The translations under genes and the position numbers were made by a program. The notes below the pieces were generated by a model that did no database searches, was not told the origin of the DNA, and saw nothing but the letters and a program-made list of their open reading frames with translations. From positions 146,569-210,568 of the forward strand of contig NZ_KB906680.1 of the NCBI RefSeq assembly GCF_000381545.1: a stretch of DNA of 64,000 nt, written 5' to 3'. Source of the stretch: Rhodonellum psychrophilum GCM71 = DSM 17998 (GTDB lineage: Bacteria; Bacteroidota; Bacteroidia; Cytophagales; Cyclobacteriaceae). Every line of letters starts with the position of its first letter. Positions within the stretch are counted from its first letter, which is position 1. Shown here in pieces: positions 1-8,274 of the stretch.

Positions 1-358
1 CAATCACGCCAAAAAACAGCAGGCTTGTCTTTTCTGAAGGGTTGGGTTTGAAATGGGATTCGATGATCTTTGGCTGAGCCGCCAAAATCGCCAAAATGGC
101 AGATGTAAGACAGGAAAGAACGATCACCACCATAGGGATAATGATGGAATATTGGTAAAAATCAAGTTTTTCGGCCACGACTCCATAACCTGAAATGGCG
201 ATGATAGAAGAAATGATCACTGTATTGATGCTGATGATCATGTTTGCCTTGCTATCCACGATCTGTCTCAGATTGGTTTGGTTTCTGTAAGTTGCGCGAA
301 AAAGCGTTTCTCGCTCCCTCCCGGATTTTTTATGCTCTTCCTCTTGTTCTATTTCCAT
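1..358 (-). CDS. DUF5706 / Pycsar-effector-like transmembrane protein, C-terminus cut by window edge
   Basis: The reverse strand is open from an ATG at 358 to the window edge, giving 119 residues of an incomplete protein. A short charged N-terminus (MEIEQEEEHKKSGRE) leads into TYRNQTNLRQIVDSKAN, then a hydrophobic segment (about residues 41-62) and a second one (about 70-93). The R-N-x-x-x-L-x-x-I-x-D-x-K-A-N pattern before a membrane helix is typical of the DUF5706 domain, also called the Pycsar effector transmembrane domain. In Pycsar phage defence such proteins damage the membrane when a cyclase makes cCMP or cUMP. Many Bacteroidota also carry stand-alone versions with unknown roles. No cyclase is visible on the right-hand side, and the left side is outside the window. 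Family assignment is fairly sure; a defence role is only possible. Confidence 0.7.
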   Translation of the reverse strand, partial: MEIEQEEEHKKSGRERETLFRATYRNQTNLRQIVDSKANMIISINTVIISSIIAISGYGVVAEKLDFYQYSIIIPMVVIVLSCLTSAILAILAAQPKIIESHFKPNPSEKTSLLFFGVI

Positions 359-482
359 TTTATGGTTTTTATATAACTAAGTTAATTATTTTAAACAAAG
401 AATTACATAAAATGAAGAAGCAGATTTTCAGAAATATCAAAATATTTTTATAACTTAAACTGCTTTATTTCAACACTATGTA

Positions 483-1604
483 ATGGAAATGAAATCAATT
501 CCCATTTTTTCTTTTGTTCACTGCTTTTCGGGAAAAGGGTGTATTGGTCACAAGTGCTCAACCTGCTTGGCCTTGTTTTTCCTGCTGTTTCTTACCGGAT
601 TTTCGAGTGCCCAGACGGGTGGCTTATTTGAAAATGAGGAAGTATTTACAATCACCTTGTCAGGCGATTTGGCGGAAGTGTTAAGGGATCGGTCAGGAGA
701 TCCGCAATATCGCTTTGGAAATTTGCGCTACACGGATGGGGACAGCAGTGTTGTTACCATCCCTATCCGGTTGAGAACCCGAGGGAATTTCAGGAGGGCA
801 AAAGGCATTTGTTCCCATCCTCCATTGCTCTTGAATTTCCGAAAAGAAGACAGAAAGAAAACGATTTTCGCACAACAGGACCGTCTAAAACTGGTGATGC
901 CCTGTCAGGGAGAAAGTTTCCTGATCCGAGAATACCATGTTTACAAACTTTACAACCTGATGAGTCCAAAAAGTTTCCAAGCCAAACTGGTCAAAGTGGT
1001 TTTGGACGACCCCAAATTAAAGCCAAAAGAGCAAGGTCCATTTTATGGGATTTTACTGGAAGAAGAGGAACAGATGGCCGAACGCAACGGCATGGTGGCG
1101 GTGGAAAAAACCTTGGTCAGACCCGAACAAACCCAACTGGATGATTTCTTGAACATGGCCGTGTTCAATTATTTGATCGGGAACACGGATTGGTCCGTCC
1201 AGTACCGACAGAATGTGAAACTGATAGCAATAGATTCCATGTCCAAGACCTCAACGGTACCCTATGATTTCGACCATTCGGGAATTGTCCGCGCTCCATA
1301 TGCAAAACCAGCAGCGGAATTATTAATGAGTTCTGTCCGGGAAAGACGGTACCGTGGGTTTTGCATTGACAACATGGCGCATTTTGATAAGGTAATAGCC
1401 CATTTCAATACCCTCAAGGAGCCTATTTATGCAGTTTATTCCAAAAGCGCCTTTCTTGACCAGAAGTATATCCAATCCACGCTCAAATACCTGGATGCAT
1501 TTTATGCCATCATCAATAATCCTAAAAAGGTCAAACAGGAGTTCCAATACCCCTGCAAAGAAGACGGCACGGGTCATGTCGTGATCAAAGGGCTTCGGAA
1601 TTAA
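483..1604 (+). CDS. Secreted protein with HipA/CotH-like kinase motifs, function unknown
   Basis: This 373-residue protein is divergent from the DUF5706 gene. A long N-terminus ends in a hydrophobic stretch (about 28-44, LALFFLLFLTGFSSAQ) that looks like a signal peptide with cleavage after SAQ; the first 25 residues are unusual for a signal, so the true start may be later. The body contains FNYLIGNTDWSVQYRQN (about 229-245) followed by VPYDFDHSGIV (about 260-270). An Asn-Thr-Asp loop, a following Asn and a downstream D-F-D resemble the catalytic loop and metal-binding motif of the HipA/CotH/FAM20 kinase-like fold. The spacing from Asp to Asn is longer than in HipA. I do not recognise a named family. 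A periplasmic or outer-membrane kinase-fold protein is inference. Confidence 0.6.
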   Translation: MEMKSIPIFSFVHCFSGKGCIGHKCSTCLALFFLLFLTGFSSAQTGGLFENEEVFTITLSGDLAEVLRDRSGDPQYRFGNLRYTDGDSSVVTIPIRLRTRGNFRRAKGICSHPPLLLNFRKEDRKKTIFAQQDRLKLVMPCQGESFLIREYHVYKLYNLMSPKSFQAKLVKVVLDDPKLKPKEQGPFYGILLEEEEQMAERNGMVAVEKTLVRPEQTQLDDFLNMAVFNYLIGNTDWSVQYRQNVKLIAIDSMSKTSTVPYDFDHSGIVRAPYAKPAAELLMSSVRERRYRGFCIDNMAHFDKVIAHFNTLKEPIYAVYSKSAFLDQKYIQSTLKYLDAFYAIINNPKKVKQEFQYPCKEDGTGHVVIKGLRN

Positions 1605-1807
1605 TTGAATGAAGTATTTTATTTTCTTTTTCTTTCAAGCACCGGAACCCTGAATGAATAAAATCAATGCTCTGAATCCAGGTATAAAAGCTTTGGTCCC
1701 TGCTTTAAAGTCTGGTCTTCCAAAATCAGTCAGTCAAATACCGTTTGAATTATATTCATTTAAAAAGCATTGATTTTTGTTTAAATTTAAATCAAATCCT
1801 ATCCCCT

Positions 1808-2965
1808 ATGAAAACCCAACTGATCATTTTTCTATTTATCCTTGCTTCCTCCTTGTCAGTCGCACAAAATGCAAGTCCTATTTTGGGAGAGATGCCACAG
1901 AAATTCCCAGAAACTTTTGTACCCGAACCCAAGGGCGTTGAAGTGGAGGTTTGGGCTGAAAATTTCAATATCCCTTGGAGCCTTTTGTTCCTTCCCAATG
2001 GAGACGCATTGGTTGCGCAGCGAAAAGGAGAGATTATGAGAGTACCCAAAGGAAGCCACATACAGGAATCATTTTTTGAGGTCAGCGATATCATGGCTGT
2101 CGGAGATGCCGGCCTTATGGGCATGGCATTGCATCCTGATTTTGAAAACCAACCCTTCATCTACCTCATGTACACTTACGCTGGGGAAAACAATGCATTG
2201 ACCAGCAAAGTAATACGGATCAAGCATGAAGGAAACACCGCTAAAGACGACCGGGTCATTTTGGACAATATCCCAGCTTTTGCCATCCATTTGGGAGGAA
2301 GGATCGCTTTTGGTCCAGACAAGATGCTCTATATCGGCACGGGTGATATGAGCCAACCCTTTATTGCCCAGAATCTGGAATCACTGGCTTCGAAAATCCT
2401 CCGGGTGACGCCCGAAGGAGAAATCCCCAAGGACAATCCTTTTCCCAATTCGCCCATCTATTCCTATGGCCATCGTGTCGTTCAGGGATTTGCCTGGGAT
2501 CCTCAAACGCAAACGATGTTCAACTCAGAACATGGACCTTCGGGAGCAGCTGTCGAAAACGAAGTCAAATTCAGGGATGAGATCAATTTGGTTGTGAAAG
2601 GAAAAAATTACGGTTGGCCAATGGTGGTGGGTGCACCGGGAATTGAGGAGTATGAAGACCCGATTTTGAGTTGGAACGATGCTGCCTTCCCTCCTGCCGG
2701 AATGGTTTTCTATAAAGGGGATCTTTTCGTGACCTCTTTGGGAGGCCAGGCGTTGATGCGTGTGATTTTTGAAGAAGAAGGTTTCAAAGTCAAAAAAACG
2801 GAACGCTGGTTTTCGACGGGGCTTTCGGAAGGGGTTTACGGAAGATTCAGGGACATCACCATTGGACCTGACGGTTACCTATATGTCTGTACCAGCAATA
2901 CGGATGGTAGGGCCAAGACCCGACCTGGAGATGACAAGATTTTGAGAATCAAAATCTTGGACTGA
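1808..2965 (+). CDS. PQQ-dependent sugar dehydrogenase family protein (soluble GDH/YliI-like beta-propeller)
   Basis: The 385-residue protein starts at the ATG at 1808, which gives a clean signal peptide (MKTQLIIFLFILASSLSVAQ); the frame also extends upstream to a TTG at 1745, which is less likely. The mature protein opens with WAENFNIPWSLLFLPNGDALVAQR, the usual first blade of the GSDH/YliI six-bladed propeller. It continues with GLMGMALHPDF, IHLGGRIAFGPDKMLYIGTGD, GHRVVQGFAWDP and NYGWP, all conserved in this family. Members oxidise aldose sugars using PQQ in the periplasm, but many Bacteroidota homologues have no proven substrate. A repeat copy begins 18 bases after the stop codon. Confidence 0.85.
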   Translation: MKTQLIIFLFILASSLSVAQNASPILGEMPQKFPETFVPEPKGVEVEVWAENFNIPWSLLFLPNGDALVAQRKGEIMRVPKGSHIQESFFEVSDIMAVGDAGLMGMALHPDFENQPFIYLMYTYAGENNALTSKVIRIKHEGNTAKDDRVILDNIPAFAIHLGGRIAFGPDKMLYIGTGDMSQPFIAQNLESLASKILRVTPEGEIPKDNPFPNSPIYSYGHRVVQGFAWDPQTQTMFNSEHGPSGAAVENEVKFRDEINLVVKGKNYGWPMVVGAPGIEEYEDPILSWNDAAFPPAGMVFYKGDLFVTSLGGQALMRVIFEEEGFKVKKTERWFSTGLSEGVYGRFRDITIGPDGYLYVCTSNTDGRAKTRPGDDKILRIKILD

Positions 2966-2983
2966 TTCCGGCAATCGATTTTG

Positions 2984-3152
2984 ACCCCGAAATATGGATT
3001 AGATTTCCTAATGGGCTTGAAAAATCAAGAAAATCAGACTATTTGGGGATGAAGGCATAGTACTGATTTGGTGAAGTCAAGAATACTAAACAACCGACTG
3101 ATTAAGAAGCATTTTTAGGCTAGAATTGAATTGGCAATGCATAAAACGGGTT
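2984..3152 (+). repeat. Dispersed ~170-bp repeat, copy A
   Basis: This 169-bp copy begins ACCCCGAAATATGGATT and ends TGCATAAAACGGGTT, so its two ends form an imperfect inverted repeat. Inside are the conserved blocks TTTCCTAATGGG, AAGAAAATCAGACTATTTGG and GATTTGGTGAAGTCAA, shared with the other copies in the window. It contains no open frame of note. It starts 18 bases after the sugar dehydrogenase stop with the A/T-rich CCCGAAATATG end facing the gene. Confidence 0.8.
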
Positions 3153-3190
3153 GAATCCGACATGAAACACAGCTTTTGTTTCCGCCTAAC

Positions 3191-4045
3191 CTAAATCACA
3201 AAATCATGTTCCCCGCCGATCATCACAGAGGTCATTGTCAGGGATCCGCCAACGGCTTTGTCGTTGAAGAAAGCAACCTCTTCTTTCTCACCTTGCAGCC
3301 CCAGACTGTATAAAAGGGGGTAATAATGGTCTGGGGTTGGGATGGCCAATCTTGCCGCCGGCCCCAAATGCATATAATCGACCAGGGATTGATGGTCCTT
3401 GGAACTGATTTTTTCCTTGAAAATGGAATTCATCTCCAAAGCCCAGTCAAAGCCGTATTCCGGTTCATTTATTTTGTCCCAAGCCACCTTTCCAAGGTTG
3501 TGCACCATGTTTCCGCTTCCAATAATCAACACTCCTTTTTTGCGGAGCTGAGCCAAATCTTTGGCTAGCCGATAATGGAATTCGGGTGATTGGGCATAAT
3601 CAATGCTCAATTGCAGGACAGGAATATTGGCCTCCGGATACATGTGCCGGACGACTGTCCAGGTACCATGGTCCAATCCCCAGTCATGATCCAAACCGAC
3701 ATGGCTGTGGGAAACCAACTTGGACGTATATTCAGCCAATTCCGGATTTCCAGGAGCTGGATAGGTGACATCAAAAAGTGCTTTCGGAAATCCACCAAAA
3801 TCATGTATTGTTTTAGGCTGTTCCATGGCCGTGATCCAAGTTCCCCTTGTCAACCAATGGGCTGATATGACAAGGACAGCGGCCGGTATTGGGAATTTTT
3901 GACCCAATTTTTTCCACTGCTGGGAAAAAAGGTTGTCCTCAATCCCGTTCATAGGTGAACCGTGGCCAATAAACAGCACCGGCATAGGTTCTACGGATTT
4001 TTGGGTGTCAGACCATTTGCTTAATCCCTGTAAATTGTAAATCAT
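3191..4045 (-). CDS. ygiD: 4,5-DOPA dioxygenase extradiol family protein (YgiD/LigB-like)
   Basis: The protein is 284 residues if started at the ATG at 4045; a further in-frame ATG at 4072 would add nine residues. It matches the YgiD branch of LigB-type extradiol dioxygenases: PVLFIGHGSPMN near the N-terminus, VISAHWLTRGTWITAME, TIHDFGGFPKALFDVTYPAPG, GLDHGTW and GSGNMVHNLGKV. The two His of GHGSP and SAHW and the later His are the expected metal ligands. Homologues open the DOPA ring in vitro; the physiological substrate in bacteria is generally unknown. It is a single gene, convergent with the sugar dehydrogenase and divergent from the FAH gene. Confidence 0.88.
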   Translation of the reverse strand: MIYNLQGLSKWSDTQKSVEPMPVLFIGHGSPMNGIEDNLFSQQWKKLGQKFPIPAAVLVISAHWLTRGTWITAMEQPKTIHDFGGFPKALFDVTYPAPGNPELAEYTSKLVSHSHVGLDHDWGLDHGTWTVVRHMYPEANIPVLQLSIDYAQSPEFHYRLAKDLAQLRKKGVLIIGSGNMVHNLGKVAWDKINEPEYGFDWALEMNSIFKEKISSKDHQSLVDYMHLGPAARLAIPTPDHYYPLLYSLGLQGEKEEVAFFNDKAVGGSLTMTSVMIGGEHDFVI

Positions 4046-4134
4046 TTTGATATTCTTTTGGATTTTAAACAAACAACTTAACTTGTTAAATAATTCTAGA
4101 AGAAACCAAATCCCAAAACCAAAAAACCTATTCC

Positions 4135-4968
4135 ATGCGGCTTTATAAGACTTCCGAAGGCATACTCGTCGAAACAGATTCCGGTCATTACTTAAAGGAA
4201 AATACCCCTTGGAATGATTTTGTCAATCGCGACAATCTTCACCAACTGGTTTTGGATGAGTTGGAAGATTTGGAAAAAGTGATTTGGGATGGAAAAGACA
4301 TTTTGGCTCCGATAGGGACGCAGGAAATCTGGGCTGCAGGTGTCACCTATATGAGAAGCCGAGAAGCGAGAATGGAAGAATCCAAGGAAAGCGGAGCTGC
4401 GGTTTTTTATTCCAAAGTATATGAAGCAGAAAGGCCAGAACTGTTTTTCAAATCCACCCATTTCCGTGTTGCCGGACCCGAGCAGGCGGTCCACATCCGC
4501 AAGGATTCCCAATGGAACGTACCAGAACCCGAACTCACACTTTACGCGACCTCATCGGGTCAGATCGTGGGATATACGATTGGCAATGACATGAGCTCAA
4601 GAGATATAGAAGGTGAAAACCCGCTCTACTTGCCGCAGGCAAAATGCTATGACCGTTCGGCGGCAATCGGCCCTGGACTTTACGTTCCTGCTTTACCCAT
4701 TGATTCAGACACCATCATTTCCATGAAGATCCACAGAGACAACCAAGAGGTTTTTTCCGGCCAGATTTCCATCAATCAAATGAAGCGCGGACATGGGGAA
4801 TTGATCGAATTTCTTTTCAGGGAAATGCATTTCCCCGTGGGCGTTTACCTGATGACGGGAACTTGCTTGGTTCCGGAGGATGGGTTCACCTTGCAAGAAG
4901 AGGATAGCATTTCCATCACCATCGACCAGATTGGTACCTTGACAAATCATGTAAAAATGAAACAGTGA
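4135..4968 (+). CDS. Fumarylacetoacetate hydrolase family protein, 2-keto-3-deoxy-sugar-acid dehydratase-like
   Basis: The 277-residue protein has an FAH-type catalytic domain. The stretch WAAGVTYMRSREARMEES (about 63-82) closely resembles 2-dehydro-3-deoxy-D-arabinonate dehydratase (KdaD), which turns a keto-deoxy sugar acid into alpha-ketoglutarate semialdehyde. Metal-binding acids are expected in VPEPELTLY (E-x-E) and in GNDMSSRDIEG, both present at about 125-155. The conserved KCYDRSAAIGP follows. Other FAH members are hydrolases or decarboxylases, so the exact reaction is not fixed. An aldehyde dehydrogenase that could take the product lies 3 kb downstream, but not in the same operon. 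A repeat copy starts shortly after the stop. Confidence 0.8.
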   Translation: MRLYKTSEGILVETDSGHYLKENTPWNDFVNRDNLHQLVLDELEDLEKVIWDGKDILAPIGTQEIWAAGVTYMRSREARMEESKESGAAVFYSKVYEAERPELFFKSTHFRVAGPEQAVHIRKDSQWNVPEPELTLYATSSGQIVGYTIGNDMSSRDIEGENPLYLPQAKCYDRSAAIGPGLYVPALPIDSDTIISMKIHRDNQEVFSGQISINQMKRGHGELIEFLFREMHFPVGVYLMTGTCLVPEDGFTLQEEDSISITIDQIGTLTNHVKMKQ

Positions 4969-4990
4969 CGGAGAATTTCAATGCCGATTT

Positions 4991-5105
4991 AACCCAAAAT
5001 TACTTTGGTCTTCCTAATCGAGTTTAAACTGCAAGAAAATCAGATTATTTGGAGAATAGAGTTTAGGATCGATCTGGGGATTCAAAAACAGAAAGCAACT
5101 TTCTG
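4991..5105 (+). repeat. Dispersed repeat, copy B (degenerate; right end not clear)
   Basis: This copy starts AACCCAAAATTACTTTGG 22 bases after the FAH-family gene. It keeps the conserved blocks TCTTCCTAATCGAGTTTAAA and CTGCAAGAAAATCAGATTAT followed by TTGGAGAAT. The distal half has decayed and I cannot place its right end. The rest of 5106-5368 holds no convincing gene; short open frames there have no protein-like character. Confidence 0.65.
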
Positions 5106-5368
5106 AATATGAACCTTTTCCTTGCCCTTGTGCAATTGGTAAGGCCTGAGCTTGGTTGATCAAAGTCAAAAACTGGATAGACTTGAAAACTATTTCATTT
5201 ATGGATAAAGTTCTGAATACCATCAACCTGTATGGTTTTTATCTGAATCAACATTTCAAAAAATCCATTCAAAAAGAGTGCTGCCCATTGTTAAAAATAA
5301 AATTTAAGGCTGAATTATTGCTGATTTACTATCCTTAAAAGATTCCCTTCCCCCAATTGTCCTAAAAA

Positions 5369-6439
5369 ATGCGCCTATTCAAATGCAATCATTGTGCTTA
5401 TCCGGTTTATTTCGACAATACCTTTTGTGGGCATTGTGGCAACACCTTGGGTTTTGATGCGCAATCCTTAAAAATGATTTCTCTGCATGCCCATGATGAC
5501 GGCATTTTTACTGGATCGATGTATGGGAGAGGTTTTCATTTTTGTGCCAACCACGAACACAATGTGTGCAACTGGGTCATCCTGGATGATGATCCCGCCA
5601 AATATTGTATTTCCTGCGCACTGAACAGTACCGTTCCCGATATCTTGAAACCTGACCATCTGGAAAGATGGAAAATCATTGAAGCCGCAAAGCGCAGATT
5701 GATCTACAGTCTTTTGAGATGGAAACTCCCAGTGATCAGTAAGAAAACAGATCCTAAAAAAGGCCTTGCCTTTGCGTTCAAATCCAATGATGGAAGAGAA
5801 ATAGGAAACCAGGTGCTGACTGGACACGCCAGCGGACTGATCACCATGAACATTGCCGAAGCAGATGACGTCGAAAGGGAAATGGCCAAAAACCAGATGG
5901 AGGAAGTATATCGAACCGTTTTGGGACATTTTCGCCATGAAGTCGGACATTACTATTGGGACCTCCTTATTTATGGGACGGATCATTTGAGTGAATTCAG
6001 GAAGCTCTTTGGGGATGAAACCACAAGTTATCAGGAAGCCTTGAACAGACATTACCAAACTGGAGCGCCAAATGACTGGAATGAACACTTCATCAGTCCA
6101 TATGCCACCATGCATCCTTGGGAAGACTGGGCGGAGAGTTGGGCGCATTACATGCACATGGTAGACACCCTGGAAACGGCCTTTTCTTTTGGACTGTCCA
6201 TTTCTCCCAGAATTTCAAAACCCGGGGATTACCTCTCCACCAAGCAGGAATCAAATGCTTACGACACTTTGGATTTTGACAAGATTTTCAACCAATGGTT
6301 GCCCGTAACATTTATGATGAACAGCATGAACAGGAGCATGGGCGCAAAGGATGTCTATCCCTTTGTGATCAATTCTTCGGTGAAGGAAAAGTTAAGGTTC
6401 ATTCACAATATCATTCATGGAAAAGAAATCATTGGTTGA
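5369..6439 (+). CDS. Putative zinc-binding metallopeptidase (zinc ribbon + Peptidase_Mx)
   Basis: The 356-residue cytoplasmic protein has no signal peptide. It begins with a zinc-ribbon, FKCNHCAYPVYFDNTFCGHCG (four Cys at about residues 5-23), with further Cys at FCANHEHNVCNW and YCISCAL. Further on, FRHEVGHYYWD (about 188-198) is an HExxH metalloprotease motif, with candidate third ligand in DWAESWAHYMH. This layout matches the family annotated as putative zinc-binding metallopeptidase (zinc_ribbon_6 and Peptidase_Mx). The natural substrate is not known. It is likely a single-gene unit, about 195 bases ahead of the acetolactate-synthase-like gene. Confidence 0.85.
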   Translation: MRLFKCNHCAYPVYFDNTFCGHCGNTLGFDAQSLKMISLHAHDDGIFTGSMYGRGFHFCANHEHNVCNWVILDDDPAKYCISCALNSTVPDILKPDHLERWKIIEAAKRRLIYSLLRWKLPVISKKTDPKKGLAFAFKSNDGREIGNQVLTGHASGLITMNIAEADDVEREMAKNQMEEVYRTVLGHFRHEVGHYYWDLLIYGTDHLSEFRKLFGDETTSYQEALNRHYQTGAPNDWNEHFISPYATMHPWEDWAESWAHYMHMVDTLETAFSFGLSISPRISKPGDYLSTKQESNAYDTLDFDKIFNQWLPVTFMMNSMNRSMGAKDVYPFVINSSVKEKLRFIHNIIHGKEIIG

Positions 6440-6633
6440 AAAAAAACGAAATCCAAGAGCCAAAACCAAAGGGTTCATAACGCACAGATATTTGTTTTCA
6501 GGATGAATAAATGGGCTTCAAATCTCAATTCCATCCTATATATCCTAAATAAAAATACAAATCACCGAACTCTAAGCCTTTAAAATTGGGTTGTTAAGCT
6601 GAAATCATTTTTCAAAACTAAATAAATCTCTCA

Positions 6634-8274
6634 ATGAAAGCATCCGATCTTTTTATAAAAGCCCTTGAAAATGAGGGTGTAGAATATATTTTCGGGGTAC
6701 CTGGAGAGGAAAATCTGGATTTTCTTCAATCCCTTAAAAATTCAAAAATCAAATTGATCCTTACCCGCCACGAGCAAGGCGCTGGATTTATGGCAGCCAC
6801 TTACGGCAGGTTGACGGGTAAAGCCGGAGTTTGCCTTTCCACCTTGGGACCTGGTGCCACCAATCTCGTAACTCCGGCAGCATACGCCCAACTTGGTGCC
6901 ATGCCGATGATGATGATCACCGGCCAAAAGCCAATCAAAAAAAGCAAACAAGCGAGTTTTCAGATCATAGACGTGGTGGACCTGATGCGTCCAATCACCA
7001 AATTCACCAAACAAATCGTCAACAGCAACAATATCGCCTCCAGCGTTAGGGAAGCATTTAGATTGGCCATCGAGGAGAGACCGGGGGCTGTCCACTTGGA
7101 ATTGCCGGAAGATATTGCCCAAGAAGATTGTGAACCGGATGTTTTTGAAGTAGTGGGGCACATTATCCCAAAAGCGGATGACATTGCCATCGATCAGGCT
7201 GTCAAGATGATCCAGGATGCAAAGATGCCCTTGTTGCTTATCGGTGCAGGTGCCAATAGAAAGATCACTTGCGAAGCATTACGGGAATTTGTGGATACCA
7301 CAGGGATCTATTTTTTCACCACGCAAATGGGAAAGGGAGTGATTGACGAAAGGCATGCCCAATACCTTGGAACTGCCGCCCTTTCCAGCAATGATTTTAT
7401 CCATACCGCAATCGACCAGGCCGACCTGATCATCAATGTGGGACATGATGTGATCGAGAAACCTCCTTTTTTCATGAAAAAAGGAGGGAAAAAAGTGATT
7501 CACGTCAATTTCTCCCCCGCTGGCGTAGACCCTGTTTATTTTCCACAGCTCAATGTCGTGGGTGACATCACGCCCACCGTCAAAAAACTTTCCCAAAGAA
7601 TCGCCAAACAGCAAAATTGGGATTTCAGCTTTTTTGAAAAAGTCAAAAAAGAAGTTGCCCAACACCTGAGTACTTATTTCAAGGATGAAAGATTCCCGAT
7701 GCTTCCGCAGCGCCTGGTCAATCTCCTTCGCGAAAGTCTGGCACCACAGGACATCATTACCTTGGACAATGGCGTTTACAAACTTTGGTTTGCCAGAAAT
7801 TACACTTGCTACCAACCCAACACGCTCCTGCTCGACAATGCATTGGCATCGATGGGTGCGGGATTGCCTTCTGCTATGGCAGTCAACATGATTCATCCTG
7901 ATAAAAAAGTGGTGGCCGTATGTGGGGATGGTGGTTTTATGATGAATTCTCAGGAATTGGAAACGGCCATCCGGCTAAAACTCAACCTGACCGTGATCAT
8001 TCTCAATGACAATGCTTTTGGAATGATCAAATGGAAACAGGAAGACATGGGCTTTGATGATTTTGGCTTGGACTACAAAAACCCTGATTTTGTGAAATAT
8101 GCAGAAAGTTATGGTGCCAATGGCTATCGCCCTGCAAACGACGGGGATTTTCAGGAAATCCTGAGACACTGTTTGGAAACCGATGGCGTACATGTGATCG
8201 ATCTCCCTGTTGATTATTCCTTAAACCACCCCATTCTGAATGTGATGTTAAAACAAAAAACACAGAAATTATGA
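6634..8274 (+). CDS. alsS: Thiamine-diphosphate enzyme, catabolic acetolactate synthase-like
   Basis: The 546-residue protein has the three domains of ThDP-dependent synthases. The activating Glu is E47 in RHEQGAGFMAATYGR. The ThDP/Mg2+ motif starts at GDGGF (about 431-435) and ends in ILNDNAFGM. GTAALSSNDFIH and IINVGHDVIEKPPFF resemble AlsS-type catabolic acetolactate synthases rather than the FAD-binding IlvB/IlvG. No regulatory small subunit and no acetolactate decarboxylase lie nearby. Its stop codon overlaps the ATG of the aldehyde dehydrogenase gene by four bases, which indicates translational coupling. It may make acetolactate, or it may decarboxylate a 2-keto acid to an aldehyde for its partner; the sequence alone cannot decide. 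Confidence 0.82.
   Translation: MKASDLFIKALENEGVEYIFGVPGEENLDFLQSLKNSKIKLILTRHEQGAGFMAATYGRLTGKAGVCLSTLGPGATNLVTPAAYAQLGAMPMMMITGQKPIKKSKQASFQIIDVVDLMRPITKFTKQIVNSNNIASSVREAFRLAIEERPGAVHLELPEDIAQEDCEPDVFEVVGHIIPKADDIAIDQAVKMIQDAKMPLLLIGAGANRKITCEALREFVDTTGIYFFTTQMGKGVIDERHAQYLGTAALSSNDFIHTAIDQADLIINVGHDVIEKPPFFMKKGGKKVIHVNFSPAGVDPVYFPQLNVVGDITPTVKKLSQRIAKQQNWDFSFFEKVKKEVAQHLSTYFKDERFPMLPQRLVNLLRESLAPQDIITLDNGVYKLWFARNYTCYQPNTLLLDNALASMGAGLPSAMAVNMIHPDKKVVAVCGDGGFMMNSQELETAIRLKLNLTVIILNDNAFGMIKWKQEDMGFDDFGLDYKNPDFVKYAESYGANGYRPANDGDFQEILRHCLETDGVHVIDLPVDYSLNHPILNVMLKQKTQKL

Noticed and set aside
5014..5226. 70-codon open frame on the reverse strand
   Set aside because: It lies inside repeat copy B and its composition reflects the repeat, not a protein family.
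5156..5338. 60-codon open frame on the forward strand
   Set aside because: No family pattern or promoter; it overlaps repeat-derived sequence and simple AT-rich DNA.
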